Assembly (NCBI GenBank): GCA_001593855.1
Contig: LUCC01000005.1
Span: 1-12,068 of the forward strand
Reading direction: 5' to 3'
Source of the DNA: Candidatus Hecatellales archaeon B24
Lineage (GTDB): Archaea; Thermoproteota; Bathyarchaeia; Hecatellales; Hecatellaceae
Length of the DNA stretch: 12,068 nucleotides
The notes beneath the pieces were generated by a model. The model had not been told where the DNA came from. It saw only the letters and a list, made by a program, of their open reading frames with translations, and did not search any database. Every line of letters begins with the position of its first letter. Within the stretch, counting starts at the first letter, position 1. The position numbers and the translations under genes were made by a program. Below are positions 5,336-12,041 of this stretch, one piece after another.

Positions 5336-7705
5336 TTGAAGGTTAAGTTTTGGCTGCTTGACGTAAGCCATGAGCCTGCTGGGGAAGCCTCTGAAATCAG
5401 ACTTTGGGGGGTTGACGAGGAAGGCAGAAGAATCCTCATTCTCGACCGGGGATTCAACCCCTCCCTATACATCATACCAAGCGTGGACGTTGAAGAAGCC
5501 CGTCGAAGGCTGATCTCAAACCCTAAGCTCAAGAAGGCAGCCTCACTGGTGGAAGCTGAGGAGAGAAAGCTCTTCGGGAAGTCCTTAACAGCTTTAAAAG
5601 TTGAAGCGAAGGGTCAGGAGGCTTTCGAAACCCTTGCCAAAGCCCTTCCGAAGGAAGGCTGGGTTAAAGAGGTTCTCCACGGCGACCTCAGAGCTTCATC
5701 CCAATACCTTTTAAGCTTAGATGTTAAACCCTGCGGCTGGAATCAGGTTGAAGCCAGGGAGGTTAAGCCTCCGAGAAACGTGAAGGTGGAAGCCTGCTTT
5801 ATGGCTGAGGGCAGGCCTAAAGCTGTCGAGGTTTTGGAGGTTCCAAGCCTGCGGGTGCTCGCCTTTTCACCTGTATACTACAGTGAAATAGGCTCGCCTA
5901 ACCCGCTTAGAGACCCTGTTTTAGCCCTAGCCACGGTGAACAGCGAAGGGGAAGCCAAGGTTTTCACAGCCTCCGAGAGTGGTGATGATAGAGGGCTTCT
6001 TGAAGCCTTCTCCAGTCTTGTGGAGGCTTACGACCCTGATGTGATAGTGGGCTACGGGTCGAACAGGGAGGATTACCCCTACCTGGTTCAGAGGGCTGAA
6101 AAGCTTGGAGTCCGGCTTAGACTGGACAGGACAGGGCATCCTCCCCACCAAAGCCTCTACGGACACTTCTCAGTGGTTGGAAGAGCCAACGTAGACCTTT
6201 TAGACTTCGCCGAGGGCATGCCCGAGGTTAAACTGAAAACCCTTGCCAACGTAGCCTCCTTCCTCGGGGTGAAATTCGAGGAGCCGCTAGAGGTTGGAGC
6301 AGGCGAAGCCAAAAGACTCTGGGAGACCGGTGAAGGCAGAGAGAAGCTTAAGGAAACATGTCTTCGAAGGGCTGAAACCGTTATGGGGGTTGCAGGGGTT
6401 ATCTTGGACTTCGCCTATCAGCTTTCCCACCTCATAGGTATGCCAGTCGACCAGGTTGGTGCAGCCGCCGTAGGTTTCAGGGTTGACTGGTACCTGATAA
6501 GGGAAGCGTGGAGGCTGGGTGAGCTTGCCCCGAAAAGGGTTGAGCAGCCCTACTACCCCTACAAGGGTGGAATGGTTCTTGAACCTGAAGCTGGAATCCA
6601 CGAGAAGGTAGCGGTGTTCGACTTCAGCGCTATGTATCCAAGCCTGATGGTGAAGTACAATCTCTCCCCTGACACCTACCTGCCCGAAGGCGAGCGTGAA
6701 CCGGAGGGAGGCGTATACGTAGCGCCTGAGGTAGGCCACAAGTTCAGGAAGAAGCCTCCAGGCTTCTACAAGCTGGTCCTGGAGGAACTCATGAAGGCGA
6801 GAAAGCAGATCAGGCAGCGGATGAAAGGGCTTAAACCCTCTCAGCCCCTATACCGGGTTTTAGACGCCAGGCAGAAGTCTGTGAAGGTGATAACCAACGC
6901 TGTTTACGGCTACAGCGGCTGGAGGGGCGCCCGATGGTTCAGGGTTGAAGTGGCTGAGGCTGTGGCTGCATGGGGCCGTAAAACCATTTCAGACGCCTTA
7001 GCCATCGCTGGAAAGCTGAATTTGAAGGTCATCTACGGTGACACTGACAGCGTCTTTCTGGGCTACGAGCCTGATAAAGTGGCTAGGTTTGAGGCTGAAG
7101 TTGAAAGGCAGGTTGGCTTGGAGATAAAGCCTGACGCCATATACGAACGTATCCTTTTCACCGAAGCCAAGAAACGGTATGCAGGGCTTCTCCAGGATGG
7201 ACGGGTGGAAATCGTCGGCTTGGAAGTTGCCAGGGGAGACTGGTGTGAAGCAGCGAAGAAAGTTCAAGAGAAAGTCATAGAAATAGTGCTCAGGGAGGGC
7301 GACCCCAGTAAAGCCGTGGAATACGTTCGCCAGTGGATTAAGGACTTTAAGGCTGGAAACTTCACGCTGGAGGATGTAACCGTCTGGAAGACTATCACTA
7401 AGCCCATTGAAGAATACGAGGTTAGAGCTCCCCACGTGGAGGCGGCGAAGAGGCTTATGGCTAAGGGCTGGAAGCGCTACGGTGACAAGGTAGGCTACGT
7501 AATAGTTAAGGGCTCTGGGAAACTCTACCAGAGGGCTGAACCCTACCTCACAGTTTCCCCAAGCGACGTAGACATAGACTACTACGTGGAAAACCAGGTG
7601 GTTCCAGCTGCCCTCCGCATCCTCCAAATCTTCAAGATAAACAAAAATCAGCTGCTAGCAGGGATTCCTCCAAGCAAAAAAGAAGGCTTGTTGAAGTATT
7701 TTTGA
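5336..7705 (+). CDS. polB: Family-B DNA polymerase with intact polymerase motifs and degenerate 3'-5' exonuclease site
   Basis: A 789-residue archaeal PolB, full length. Polymerase motifs are intact: motif A DFSAMYPSL (429-437), motif B KVITNAVYGY (517-526) and motif C YGDTDS (567-572) with both catalytic aspartates. The exonuclease domain is recognisable (about 170-365) but its site is degraded. Exo I, normally FDIE, reads FSPV at 177-180, losing Asp and Glu. Exo II reads GYGSNREDYPYL, keeping Asp246 but with Gly241 in place of the usual Asn. Exo III, normally YxxxD, reads T341-CLR-R345. The C terminus KEGLLKYF resembles a degenerate PCNA-binding box. Its start is TTG with GGTAAGGG upstream; no in-frame ATG fits. 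I infer a DNA-synthesising enzyme without proofreading, perhaps a second, specialised or lesion-tolerant polymerase. It follows cobO by 60 bases. Confidence 0.93.
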   Translation: MKVKFWLLDVSHEPAGEASEIRLWGVDEEGRRILILDRGFNPSLYIIPSVDVEEARRRLISNPKLKKAASLVEAEERKLFGKSLTALKVEAKGQEAFETLAKALPKEGWVKEVLHGDLRASSQYLLSLDVKPCGWNQVEAREVKPPRNVKVEACFMAEGRPKAVEVLEVPSLRVLAFSPVYYSEIGSPNPLRDPVLALATVNSEGEAKVFTASESGDDRGLLEAFSSLVEAYDPDVIVGYGSNREDYPYLVQRAEKLGVRLRLDRTGHPPHQSLYGHFSVVGRANVDLLDFAEGMPEVKLKTLANVASFLGVKFEEPLEVGAGEAKRLWETGEGREKLKETCLRRAETVMGVAGVILDFAYQLSHLIGMPVDQVGAAAVGFRVDWYLIREAWRLGELAPKRVEQPYYPYKGGMVLEPEAGIHEKVAVFDFSAMYPSLMVKYNLSPDTYLPEGEREPEGGVYVAPEVGHKFRKKPPGFYKLVLEELMKARKQIRQRMKGLKPSQPLYRVLDARQKSVKVITNAVYGYSGWRGARWFRVEVAEAVAAWGRKTISDALAIAGKLNLKVIYGDTDSVFLGYEPDKVARFEAEVERQVGLEIKPDAIYERILFTEAKKRYAGLLQDGRVEIVGLEVARGDWCEAAKKVQEKVIEIVLREGDPSKAVEYVRQWIKDFKAGNFTLEDVTVWKTITKPIEEYEVRAPHVEAAKRLMAKGWKRYGDKVGYVIVKGSGKLYQRAEPYLTVSPSDVDIDYYVENQVVPAALRILQIFKINKNQLLAGIPPSKKEGLLKYF

Positions 7706-7726
7706 GGGGTGGCTTGCTTGCAGCTT

Positions 7727-7909
7727 CTAGCTACCGCAGGTTGGGCATGTGCCTCCTGAACCGCCTGAAGTGCCGCATACCATACGGTTTTCCTCGTAAA
7801 GCTTCACCCAGCATTCCTGGCAGACCATGATGCTTCCAAGGTCTTTATGGTTTGCCATGAAGAGGCTTAGGTTTCTCCCTTTTTTACCGCAGAGTTTGCA
7901 TTCTCCCAT
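7727..7909 (-). CDS. Small zinc-ribbon-like protein of unknown function
   Basis: About 60 residues from the ATG at 7909. Cysteine pairs suggest zinc binding: CKLC (4-7) and CQEC (30-33), then a glycine/serine-rich linker and a third pair CPTC (55-58) at the very end. Between the first two pairs is LSLFMANHKDLGSIMVC, a pattern I recall only loosely from small archaeal proteins, without an assigned role. The frame can be extended to an ATG at 7942, adding 11 residues, but a TATA-like box at 7944-7955 would start transcription near 7925, downstream of that ATG. GTGAGAG directly before 7909 also favours the shorter form. It converges with polB, with 21 bases between them. A nucleic-acid or protein-binding role is plausible but unproven. 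Confidence 0.75.
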   Translation of the reverse strand: MGECKLCGKKGRNLSLFMANHKDLGSIMVCQECWVKLYEENRMVCGTSGGSGGTCPTCGS

Positions 7910-7943
7910 TCTCTCACGCCCAAACAAACTGTGCATTAGCACG

Positions 7944-7955
7944 AAATATATTTTT
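7944..7955 (-). promoter_or_regulatory. TATA-like promoter of the zinc-ribbon gene
   Basis: On the minus strand this reads AAAAATATATTT, set between CGAAA/TTTCG dyad arms (7942-7946 and 7953-7957). Transcription would begin near 7925, leaving a short leader before the ATG at 7909. It lies just 16 bases past the end of the upstream minus-strand gene. Confidence 0.5.
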
Positions 7956-7971
7956 CGCTCAAAAGGTTCTG

Positions 7972-8265
7972 TCAGGAAATCTTATAGACGATGTCTTTCT
8001 CCCTAACCCTGTCTTTGACTTTCAGGCCTATGGCCTGGCCTGGCTTGGCTTCTTGGACGGGTTGATGTTCTATCTGCATGGATTCCACTGTTTGCTCTAG
8101 GTTGGTGGTTGCCCCTCTAATCATGATGCGGTCTCCAACCCTTAAGGGCGCCTTAAGCTCTACCACAGCCACGCTTATCCTGGGAAAGAAATGGGTTACC
8201 CTTCCAACTTCAACTATTTCTCCGCTCAAACCCGGCACCAGACTATTCTTAAACCAATCCTCCAT
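7972..8265 (-). CDS. Stand-alone EF-Tu domain-2-like beta-barrel protein
   Basis: A 97-residue protein with no GTPase domain that resembles the second, beta-barrel domain of translational GTPases and the C-terminal barrel of U32-family (TrhP/RlhA) proteins. Supporting phrases are GRVTHFFPRISVAVVEL, PLRVGDRIMIRG, QTVESMQIEHQPV and GQAIGLKVKDRVREKDIVYK, following the domain's order of strands. Such small 'elongation-factor-like' proteins are annotated in many archaea but their role is not established; binding RNA or a translation partner is an inference. The start is ATG with no clear Shine-Dalgarno, so the message may be leaderless. It is divergent from the deoxyribosyltransferase gene across only 36 bases, so the two promoters must overlap. 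Confidence 0.8.
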   Translation of the reverse strand: MEDWFKNSLVPGLSGEIVEVGRVTHFFPRISVAVVELKAPLRVGDRIMIRGATTNLEQTVESMQIEHQPVQEAKPGQAIGLKVKDRVREKDIVYKIS

Positions 8266-8301
8266 ATTATTGTTTAGGTTTCACGGCTTGGAGGCTGAAA
8301 A

Positions 8302-8706
8302 ATGGTTAAGGTCTACATTGCGGGGCCCCTCTTCACTGAAGGCGAGAGATGGCTTCTGGAAAGAGTGGATGAAGCCTGCAGAAACCTAGGCTTAGAAACC
8401 TACCTCCCCCATAGGGACACAAGCCCTGAAATGGGTGTACATAAAATTTATGAGAGCCATTTGAAGGCGCTTAAAGAATGCGAAGTGCTGGTGGCGGTGT
8501 TAGACGGTGCAGACGTAGACAGTGGAACAGCCTTCGAACTCGGCTATTTCAAGGCACTCGGCAAGCCTGTCATAGGGCTTAGAACGGACCTGCGAGCCCT
8601 ACACCTGCCAAGGCATGGGGAAACCCCTGAAGTCAACCTCATGGTCAGGTTTTCCTTGGACAAGTATGTTAAAAGCTTGGCAGAGCTGGCTGAAGCCCTG
8701 AAATAA
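8302..8706 (+). CDS. Nucleoside 2-deoxyribosyltransferase family protein
   Basis: A 134-residue member of the nucleoside 2-deoxyribosyltransferase / deoxynucleotide N-hydrolase (RCL-like) family, which cleaves the glycosidic bond of deoxynucleosides or their monophosphates, either transferring the sugar to another base or to water. Family signatures are VYIAGPLF (4-11) at the N terminus, a VLDGADVDSGTAFELGYF block (67-83) with the expected catalytic glutamate at Glu79, and a following GKPVIGLRTD. An optimally placed GGAGG (8290-8294) precedes the ATG at 8302. The sequence cannot tell transferase from hydrolase; either role points to nucleotide salvage or pool cleansing. It is divergent from the EF-Tu-like gene and lies 88 bases before the likely start of ilvB. 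Confidence 0.88.
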   Translation: MVKVYIAGPLFTEGERWLLERVDEACRNLGLETYLPHRDTSPEMGVHKIYESHLKALKECEVLVAVLDGADVDSGTAFELGYFKALGKPVIGLRTDLRALHLPRHGETPEVNLMVRFSLDKYVKSLAELAEALK

Positions 8707-8713
8707 GTCAATG

Positions 8714-8721
8714 TTTATAAA
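8714..8721 (+). promoter_or_regulatory. TATA box of the acetolactate synthase gene
   Basis: TTTATAAA lies just after the stop of the upstream gene. Expected archaeal spacing puts the transcription start near 8742. This argues against the ATG at 8711 and for the ATG at 8795 as the start of ilvB, with a leader of roughly 50 bases. Confidence 0.55.
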
Positions 8722-8794
8722 CGTCCAGTCCACCTTTTTATTGGCTGAACAGGCTCATACAGTTTCAGCATGGCTGGTGAAAGATTTGCCTCGC

Positions 8795-10486
8795 ATGACT
8801 GGAGCAAAAGCCCTCCTCAAATCTTTCCAGGAAGAAAAGGTTGAAGTAATCTTCGGAATCCCAGGGGGTGCTATCATGCCTGTGTACGACGAACTTTTAG
8901 ATTCGCCGATAAGGCATGTGCTCACAAGGCATGAGCAGGCTGCAGCCCACATGGCTGACGGCTACGCTAGGGCCAGCGGCAAAGTCGGCGTGTGCATGGC
9001 TACCTCCGGTCCTGGGGCAACCAACCTGGTGACAGGTATAGCCACGGCCTACATGGATTCAACCCCCCTTGTAGCCGTTACAGGGCAAATTCCAACCAGC
9101 ATGATCGGCAGAGACGCCTTCCAAGAGGCTGACATCATAGGCATAACAGCCTCCATAACCAAGCATAACTTCCAGCCTAGAAGGCCTGAGGAAGTCCCAT
9201 ACATGGTTAAAGCAGCCTTCAGAATCGCGGATACACCTAGGAGAGGACCTGTCCTAATAGACCTGCCAAGGGACATCCAAGTTGGAGAAGCCGAAATAGA
9301 GTTTCCAAGGCAGGTTAAAGAATACCCCCGACAGCATTTCCCAGACAGACCTCCTGAAAAAGCCGTTAAAGAGGCTGCGGAGCTCCTGCTTAAAGCTGAG
9401 AAACCTCTGATTCTGGCCGGAGGAGGAGTGATAGCAGCCAGCGCTTCAGCCGAGCTTAGAAGCTTGGTTGAAGAGTTAAAGGCTCCCCTAGCCATTGCCT
9501 TAATGGCTAAAGGATGCTTCCCCGAAGACCACCCCCTATACCTAGGCCTCCTCGGAATGCATGGGATGCCCTACGCCAACACGGCTTTAACGGAGGCTGA
9601 CACCATCCTAGCCGTAGGCTTCCGCTTCTCTGACAGAACTGTCACCGCGGATATGAGCCTCCGGAAGGACGCCAGCTTAATCCACGTTGACATTGACGTA
9701 GCTGAAATTGACAAGAACGTTCCCGCAACCCTACCACTGGTAGGAGATGCCAAGAAAACCCTTAAAGCCCTTCTAAACCAAATCCGAGGGAAAACCAAGC
9801 CTGGAAGAACAAAAGACTGGCTTAACCACATAGAGAGGCTTAAAAGAAGGTATAAACCCCCCCGAGATGAAACCCCTGAAAAACATGGGTTCCTTAAGCC
9901 TCCGAAAATTCTGAAGGAAATGAGGGAGCTGCTTCCACGGAAAGGCATAGTCGTGACCGAGGTTGGGCAAAACCAGATGTGGGCGGCCTTATACCTGAAA
10001 GTCTACTACCCCAGGACCTTCCTGTCTTCAGGAGGACTTGGAACCATGGGCTTCGGCTTTCCAGCTGCCCTAGGTGCCAAGGTGGCTCAACCCAGCGTTC
10101 CGGTTGTAGACATCGCGGGGGATGGAAGCTTCCTCATGAACGAGAGGGAGCTTGCTACCTCCGTGAAGGAGAAAATCCCCGTAATAATAGTGGTAATAGA
10201 CAACAGGATGCTGGGGATGGTAGCCCAGTGGCAGAGACACCTTTACGCTGGAAGATACGCTGAGACCATGCTAGGCCAAACCCCTGACTTTGTCAAGCTG
10301 GCTGAAGCCTACGGAGCCCAAGGCATAAGGGTTGGAAGCTACCGGGAGTTCCGCAAAGCCTTCAGGGAAGCCCTGAAAAGCGATGTGACCACCGTCATAG
10401 ATGTGCCTGTCTCACCTGAGGAAAACGTCTACCCAATAAACCTGCCTAAAAGCCTCGTCAAAACAGCTATTCAGCCCCCAACGTAG
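8795..10486 (+). CDS. ilvB: Acetolactate synthase, large catalytic subunit
   Basis: A ThDP- and FAD-dependent enzyme that condenses two pyruvates to acetolactate, or pyruvate with 2-oxobutyrate, at the first common step of valine, leucine and isoleucine synthesis. From the ATG at 8795 it has 563 residues. The catalytic glutamate lies in RHEQAAAHMADGYARASG and falls at position 47, as in well-studied enzymes. The FAD/regulatory centre (LAGGGVI, VGFRFSDRTV, HVDID) is present. The ThDP-Mg site is GDGSF...IDN, starting at residue 442, followed by GMVAQWQRH with the tryptophan typical of true acetohydroxyacid synthases. The frame is open to an ATG at 8711, but the extra 28 residues are unlike the family and overlap a TATA box. 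No small regulatory subunit (ilvN) gene follows; the next gene is convergent and overlaps its end by 20 bases. Confidence 0.95.
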   Translation: MTGAKALLKSFQEEKVEVIFGIPGGAIMPVYDELLDSPIRHVLTRHEQAAAHMADGYARASGKVGVCMATSGPGATNLVTGIATAYMDSTPLVAVTGQIPTSMIGRDAFQEADIIGITASITKHNFQPRRPEEVPYMVKAAFRIADTPRRGPVLIDLPRDIQVGEAEIEFPRQVKEYPRQHFPDRPPEKAVKEAAELLLKAEKPLILAGGGVIAASASAELRSLVEELKAPLAIALMAKGCFPEDHPLYLGLLGMHGMPYANTALTEADTILAVGFRFSDRTVTADMSLRKDASLIHVDIDVAEIDKNVPATLPLVGDAKKTLKALLNQIRGKTKPGRTKDWLNHIERLKRRYKPPRDETPEKHGFLKPPKILKEMRELLPRKGIVVTEVGQNQMWAALYLKVYYPRTFLSSGGLGTMGFGFPAALGAKVAQPSVPVVDIAGDGSFLMNERELATSVKEKIPVIIVVIDNRMLGMVAQWQRHLYAGRYAETMLGQTPDFVKLAEAYGAQGIRVGSYREFRKAFREALKSDVTTVIDVPVSPEENVYPINLPKSLVKTAIQPPT

Positions 10487-11861
10487 CAGCCCCACCTGTA
10501 AAGGCTTCCCTATAAATTTTTAGGGCTTCAACAATTTTCTCAGGATTATTTATAAGATGTATTATTCCTCCTCCAATAACTGCGGCTATCGGCGTAAACT
10601 GGACGGCGTAGAAGCTGTACAGGGTTGTGTTCCCAGCCAGGTAAACGGCGACGTAGCCTAGGTAGGCTGACCAAAACCATGCTAAAGCCGTTCCAGCCCC
10701 CTTAAGCACGCCTCTGACGGCCAAGGGGGCGAAGATGAAGGTTAAAGGTATAACCAGAGGGTTAAGCAGGAAGTTCGGGCTGGCTGTAACAGGCGGGGTG
10801 AAGCTTAAAGGGAAAGCGTTAAACCCTAAAAGCAGGCCTAAAGGGTCAGTGGTGGGAGGCCCTCCAGACCTAGGTGTCATATGCCACTTCAAGGCTCCTA
10901 AAACCTCTCTAACCCACCCTTCAACCCCGCCCAAATACGTAATTACGGGTGTGGAAAGGGCGAGGTAAACGAGGGCTGGAACCAGCACTGCAACCGGAAG
11001 AGCCTTCTTAAGACTATGCTTCCTCGAAGAGGATACGATGAAGCCTGGAATAAGGAAGAGGCCTGGCATTTTAGCTGAGCCAGCTAAACCTATTGACAGG
11101 GCTGAAGCCAGCAGGTCTTTCCTGCTCAACGCGAAGTATAGGGCTAGGATGGTGAAGAAGGAAAGGTAGATGTCAAGCATGGCAACCATGCTCATAGCCC
11201 TAACCGTCCGCTCCGTGAAGACGAAGACGGCGGCGGCTATGCCTGCCATCTCCCCGAAAATCCTCCTGGCAGTCAGGTAAGCAAGCACTAGGATGGCTGA
11301 GCCGAGGATGAGGCTTGGAATCCTCCAGGTTAAAGGGCTGTCGTTAACAAGCATGGTTAAACCCAAAACGTACTTCACCAGTGGGGGATGTTCAAAGTTC
11401 ATGTACTCCACTATGCCTGCATAGTCAGGGTAAGGATAACCCCGGTAAACCCTAACCTCTTCAACTTTTTCAATCTCCTTCAACGTTTCCTCCGAAGCTA
11501 GAACGGCGAAGGCCTTCTCCCACCCGAACTTTAGAAACTTCTCGTAGTCATCCTTCAAAATCCTGTATGATGCACCTGACTGCTCCAAAACCTCTAAGGC
11601 TTCATCGTAGTTCTCCTCGCCGTAGGCAAGCACGGTTGCGCAGGTTTTTCCATCTTCGAAGGCCCTGGGCTGCAAGCCCCAAAACTCTCTAAGCATGTTT
11701 CTAGCCGAGCAAACGTACCATATGTCGTCGCTTACATAGCCCATGCTCTGGTCGAGAAGCCCCCCTGAAACCACGCTGAAATTCCAGGCGAAAAAGGCAG
11801 CTGCCAAAAGCAAAACCGCAACCTTACAGTAGAAGCTCCTCTCCGGCAAGCCTGCAGCCAC
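10467..11861 (-). CDS. GT39/PMT-like membrane glycosyltransferase with inserted soluble domain
   Basis: A 464-residue polytopic membrane protein of the GT-C fold, related to dolichyl-phosphate-mannose protein mannosyltransferases (PMT/ArnT superfamily), which move a sugar from a polyprenyl-phosphate carrier to an extracytoplasmic acceptor. After an N-terminal membrane helix (about 14-32) comes the acidic pair Asp45-Asp46 in SDDIWYVCSARNML, the expected catalytic region of the first outer loop. NFEHPPLVKY (155-164) matches the usual HPPLgK motif. MLDIYLSFFTI and many later hydrophobic helices follow. Between the acidic pair and the HPP motif is an extra 90-residue alpha/beta segment (about 60-150). 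The start is GTG at 11861 with no clear ribosome site; TTG at 11849 is possible. Donor and acceptor are unknown; cell-surface protein or lipid glycosylation is likely. Confidence 0.8.
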   Translation of the reverse strand: MAAGLPERSFYCKVAVLLLAAAFFAWNFSVVSGGLLDQSMGYVSDDIWYVCSARNMLREFWGLQPRAFEDGKTCATVLAYGEENYDEALEVLEQSGASYRILKDDYEKFLKFGWEKAFAVLASEETLKEIEKVEEVRVYRGYPYPDYAGIVEYMNFEHPPLVKYVLGLTMLVNDSPLTWRIPSLILGSAILVLAYLTARRIFGEMAGIAAAVFVFTERTVRAMSMVAMLDIYLSFFTILALYFALSRKDLLASALSIGLAGSAKMPGLFLIPGFIVSSSRKHSLKKALPVAVLVPALVYLALSTPVITYLGGVEGWVREVLGALKWHMTPRSGGPPTTDPLGLLLGFNAFPLSFTPPVTASPNFLLNPLVIPLTFIFAPLAVRGVLKGAGTALAWFWSAYLGYVAVYLAGNTTLYSFYAVQFTPIAAVIGGGIIHLINNPEKIVEALKIYREAFTGGAATLGAE

Positions 11862-11892
11862 ACCAATTATAACTAAGCCTCAAACCCAGCAT

Positions 11893-11897
11893 AAAAA
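11893..11897 (-). terminator. Oligo-T terminator after tRNA-Val
   Basis: The minus strand reads ATTTTTAT about 10 bases after the CCA end of the tRNA, a typical archaeal oligo-T stop signal. It separates the tRNA from the glycosyltransferase gene on the same strand. Confidence 0.5.
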
Positions 11898-11946
11898 TCT
11901 GGCTTATTGGTGGGCCGGGCCGGACTCGAACCGGCGACCCTCCGCG

Positions 11947-11969
11947 CCTCCCGGGAAGACCTAAAAGCC
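11947..11969 (-). other. Anticodon-loop tRNA intron (about 23 bases)
   Basis: A normal 7-base loop requires removal of 23 bases between the anticodon GAC and the stem strand GCGGA. Coordinates assume the canonical 37/38 site. At that site the central helix does not pair well. A cut one base earlier (36/37) allows CCTG to pair with CGGG as central helix but leaves weak flanking helices. The exact boundary is therefore uncertain by about one base. Confidence 0.65.
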
Positions 11970-12000
11970 TGTCAGGCGGAGATCCTAACCAACTAGACGA

Positions 12001-12041
12001 TTGACCGTGCACTGCCTTCGTTCATAGAGGCAGAACGCACT
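12001..12041 (-). other. Non-canonical tRNA intron at position 7/8 with full bulge-helix-bulge
   Basis: A 41-base intron between G7 and T8. All elements of a strict hBHBh' splice motif can be paired. The outer helix has five pairs, formed by AGGCG (12052-12048) with CGTCT (11999-11995). The central 4-pair helix is GGCC (tRNA positions 2-5) with GGTC (12006-12003). Bulges are GGA and AAT, and the inner helix is GTGC (12040-12037) with GCAC (12010-12007), continuing to CTGCCT/AGGCAG. Cutting each bulge after its second base, as archaeal splicing endonuclease does, gives exactly G7 joined to T8. Confidence 0.88.

Noticed and set aside
6998..7627. 209-codon open frame antisense to polB
   Set aside because: It lies wholly opposite the palm/thumb part of polB, which has recognisable motifs throughout; its translation has no family features.
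5336..7705. Degenerate PolB2-type polymerase
   Set aside because: PolB2 proteins have damaged polymerase motifs; here all three are intact and only the exonuclease site is damaged.
7910..7942. 11-residue extension of the zinc-ribbon protein
   Set aside because: The likely transcription start (about 7925) lies downstream of this ATG, and a ribosome-site-like GTGAGAG precedes 7909.
8711..8794. 28-residue N-terminal extension of acetolactate synthase
   Set aside because: It covers a TATA box, lacks a ribosome site and does not resemble the family; starting at 8795 puts the catalytic Glu at the usual position 47.
11824..12012. 62-codon open frame over the tRNA region
   Set aside because: It reads through the tRNA-Val exons and the anticodon intron; the tRNA explains the sequence.
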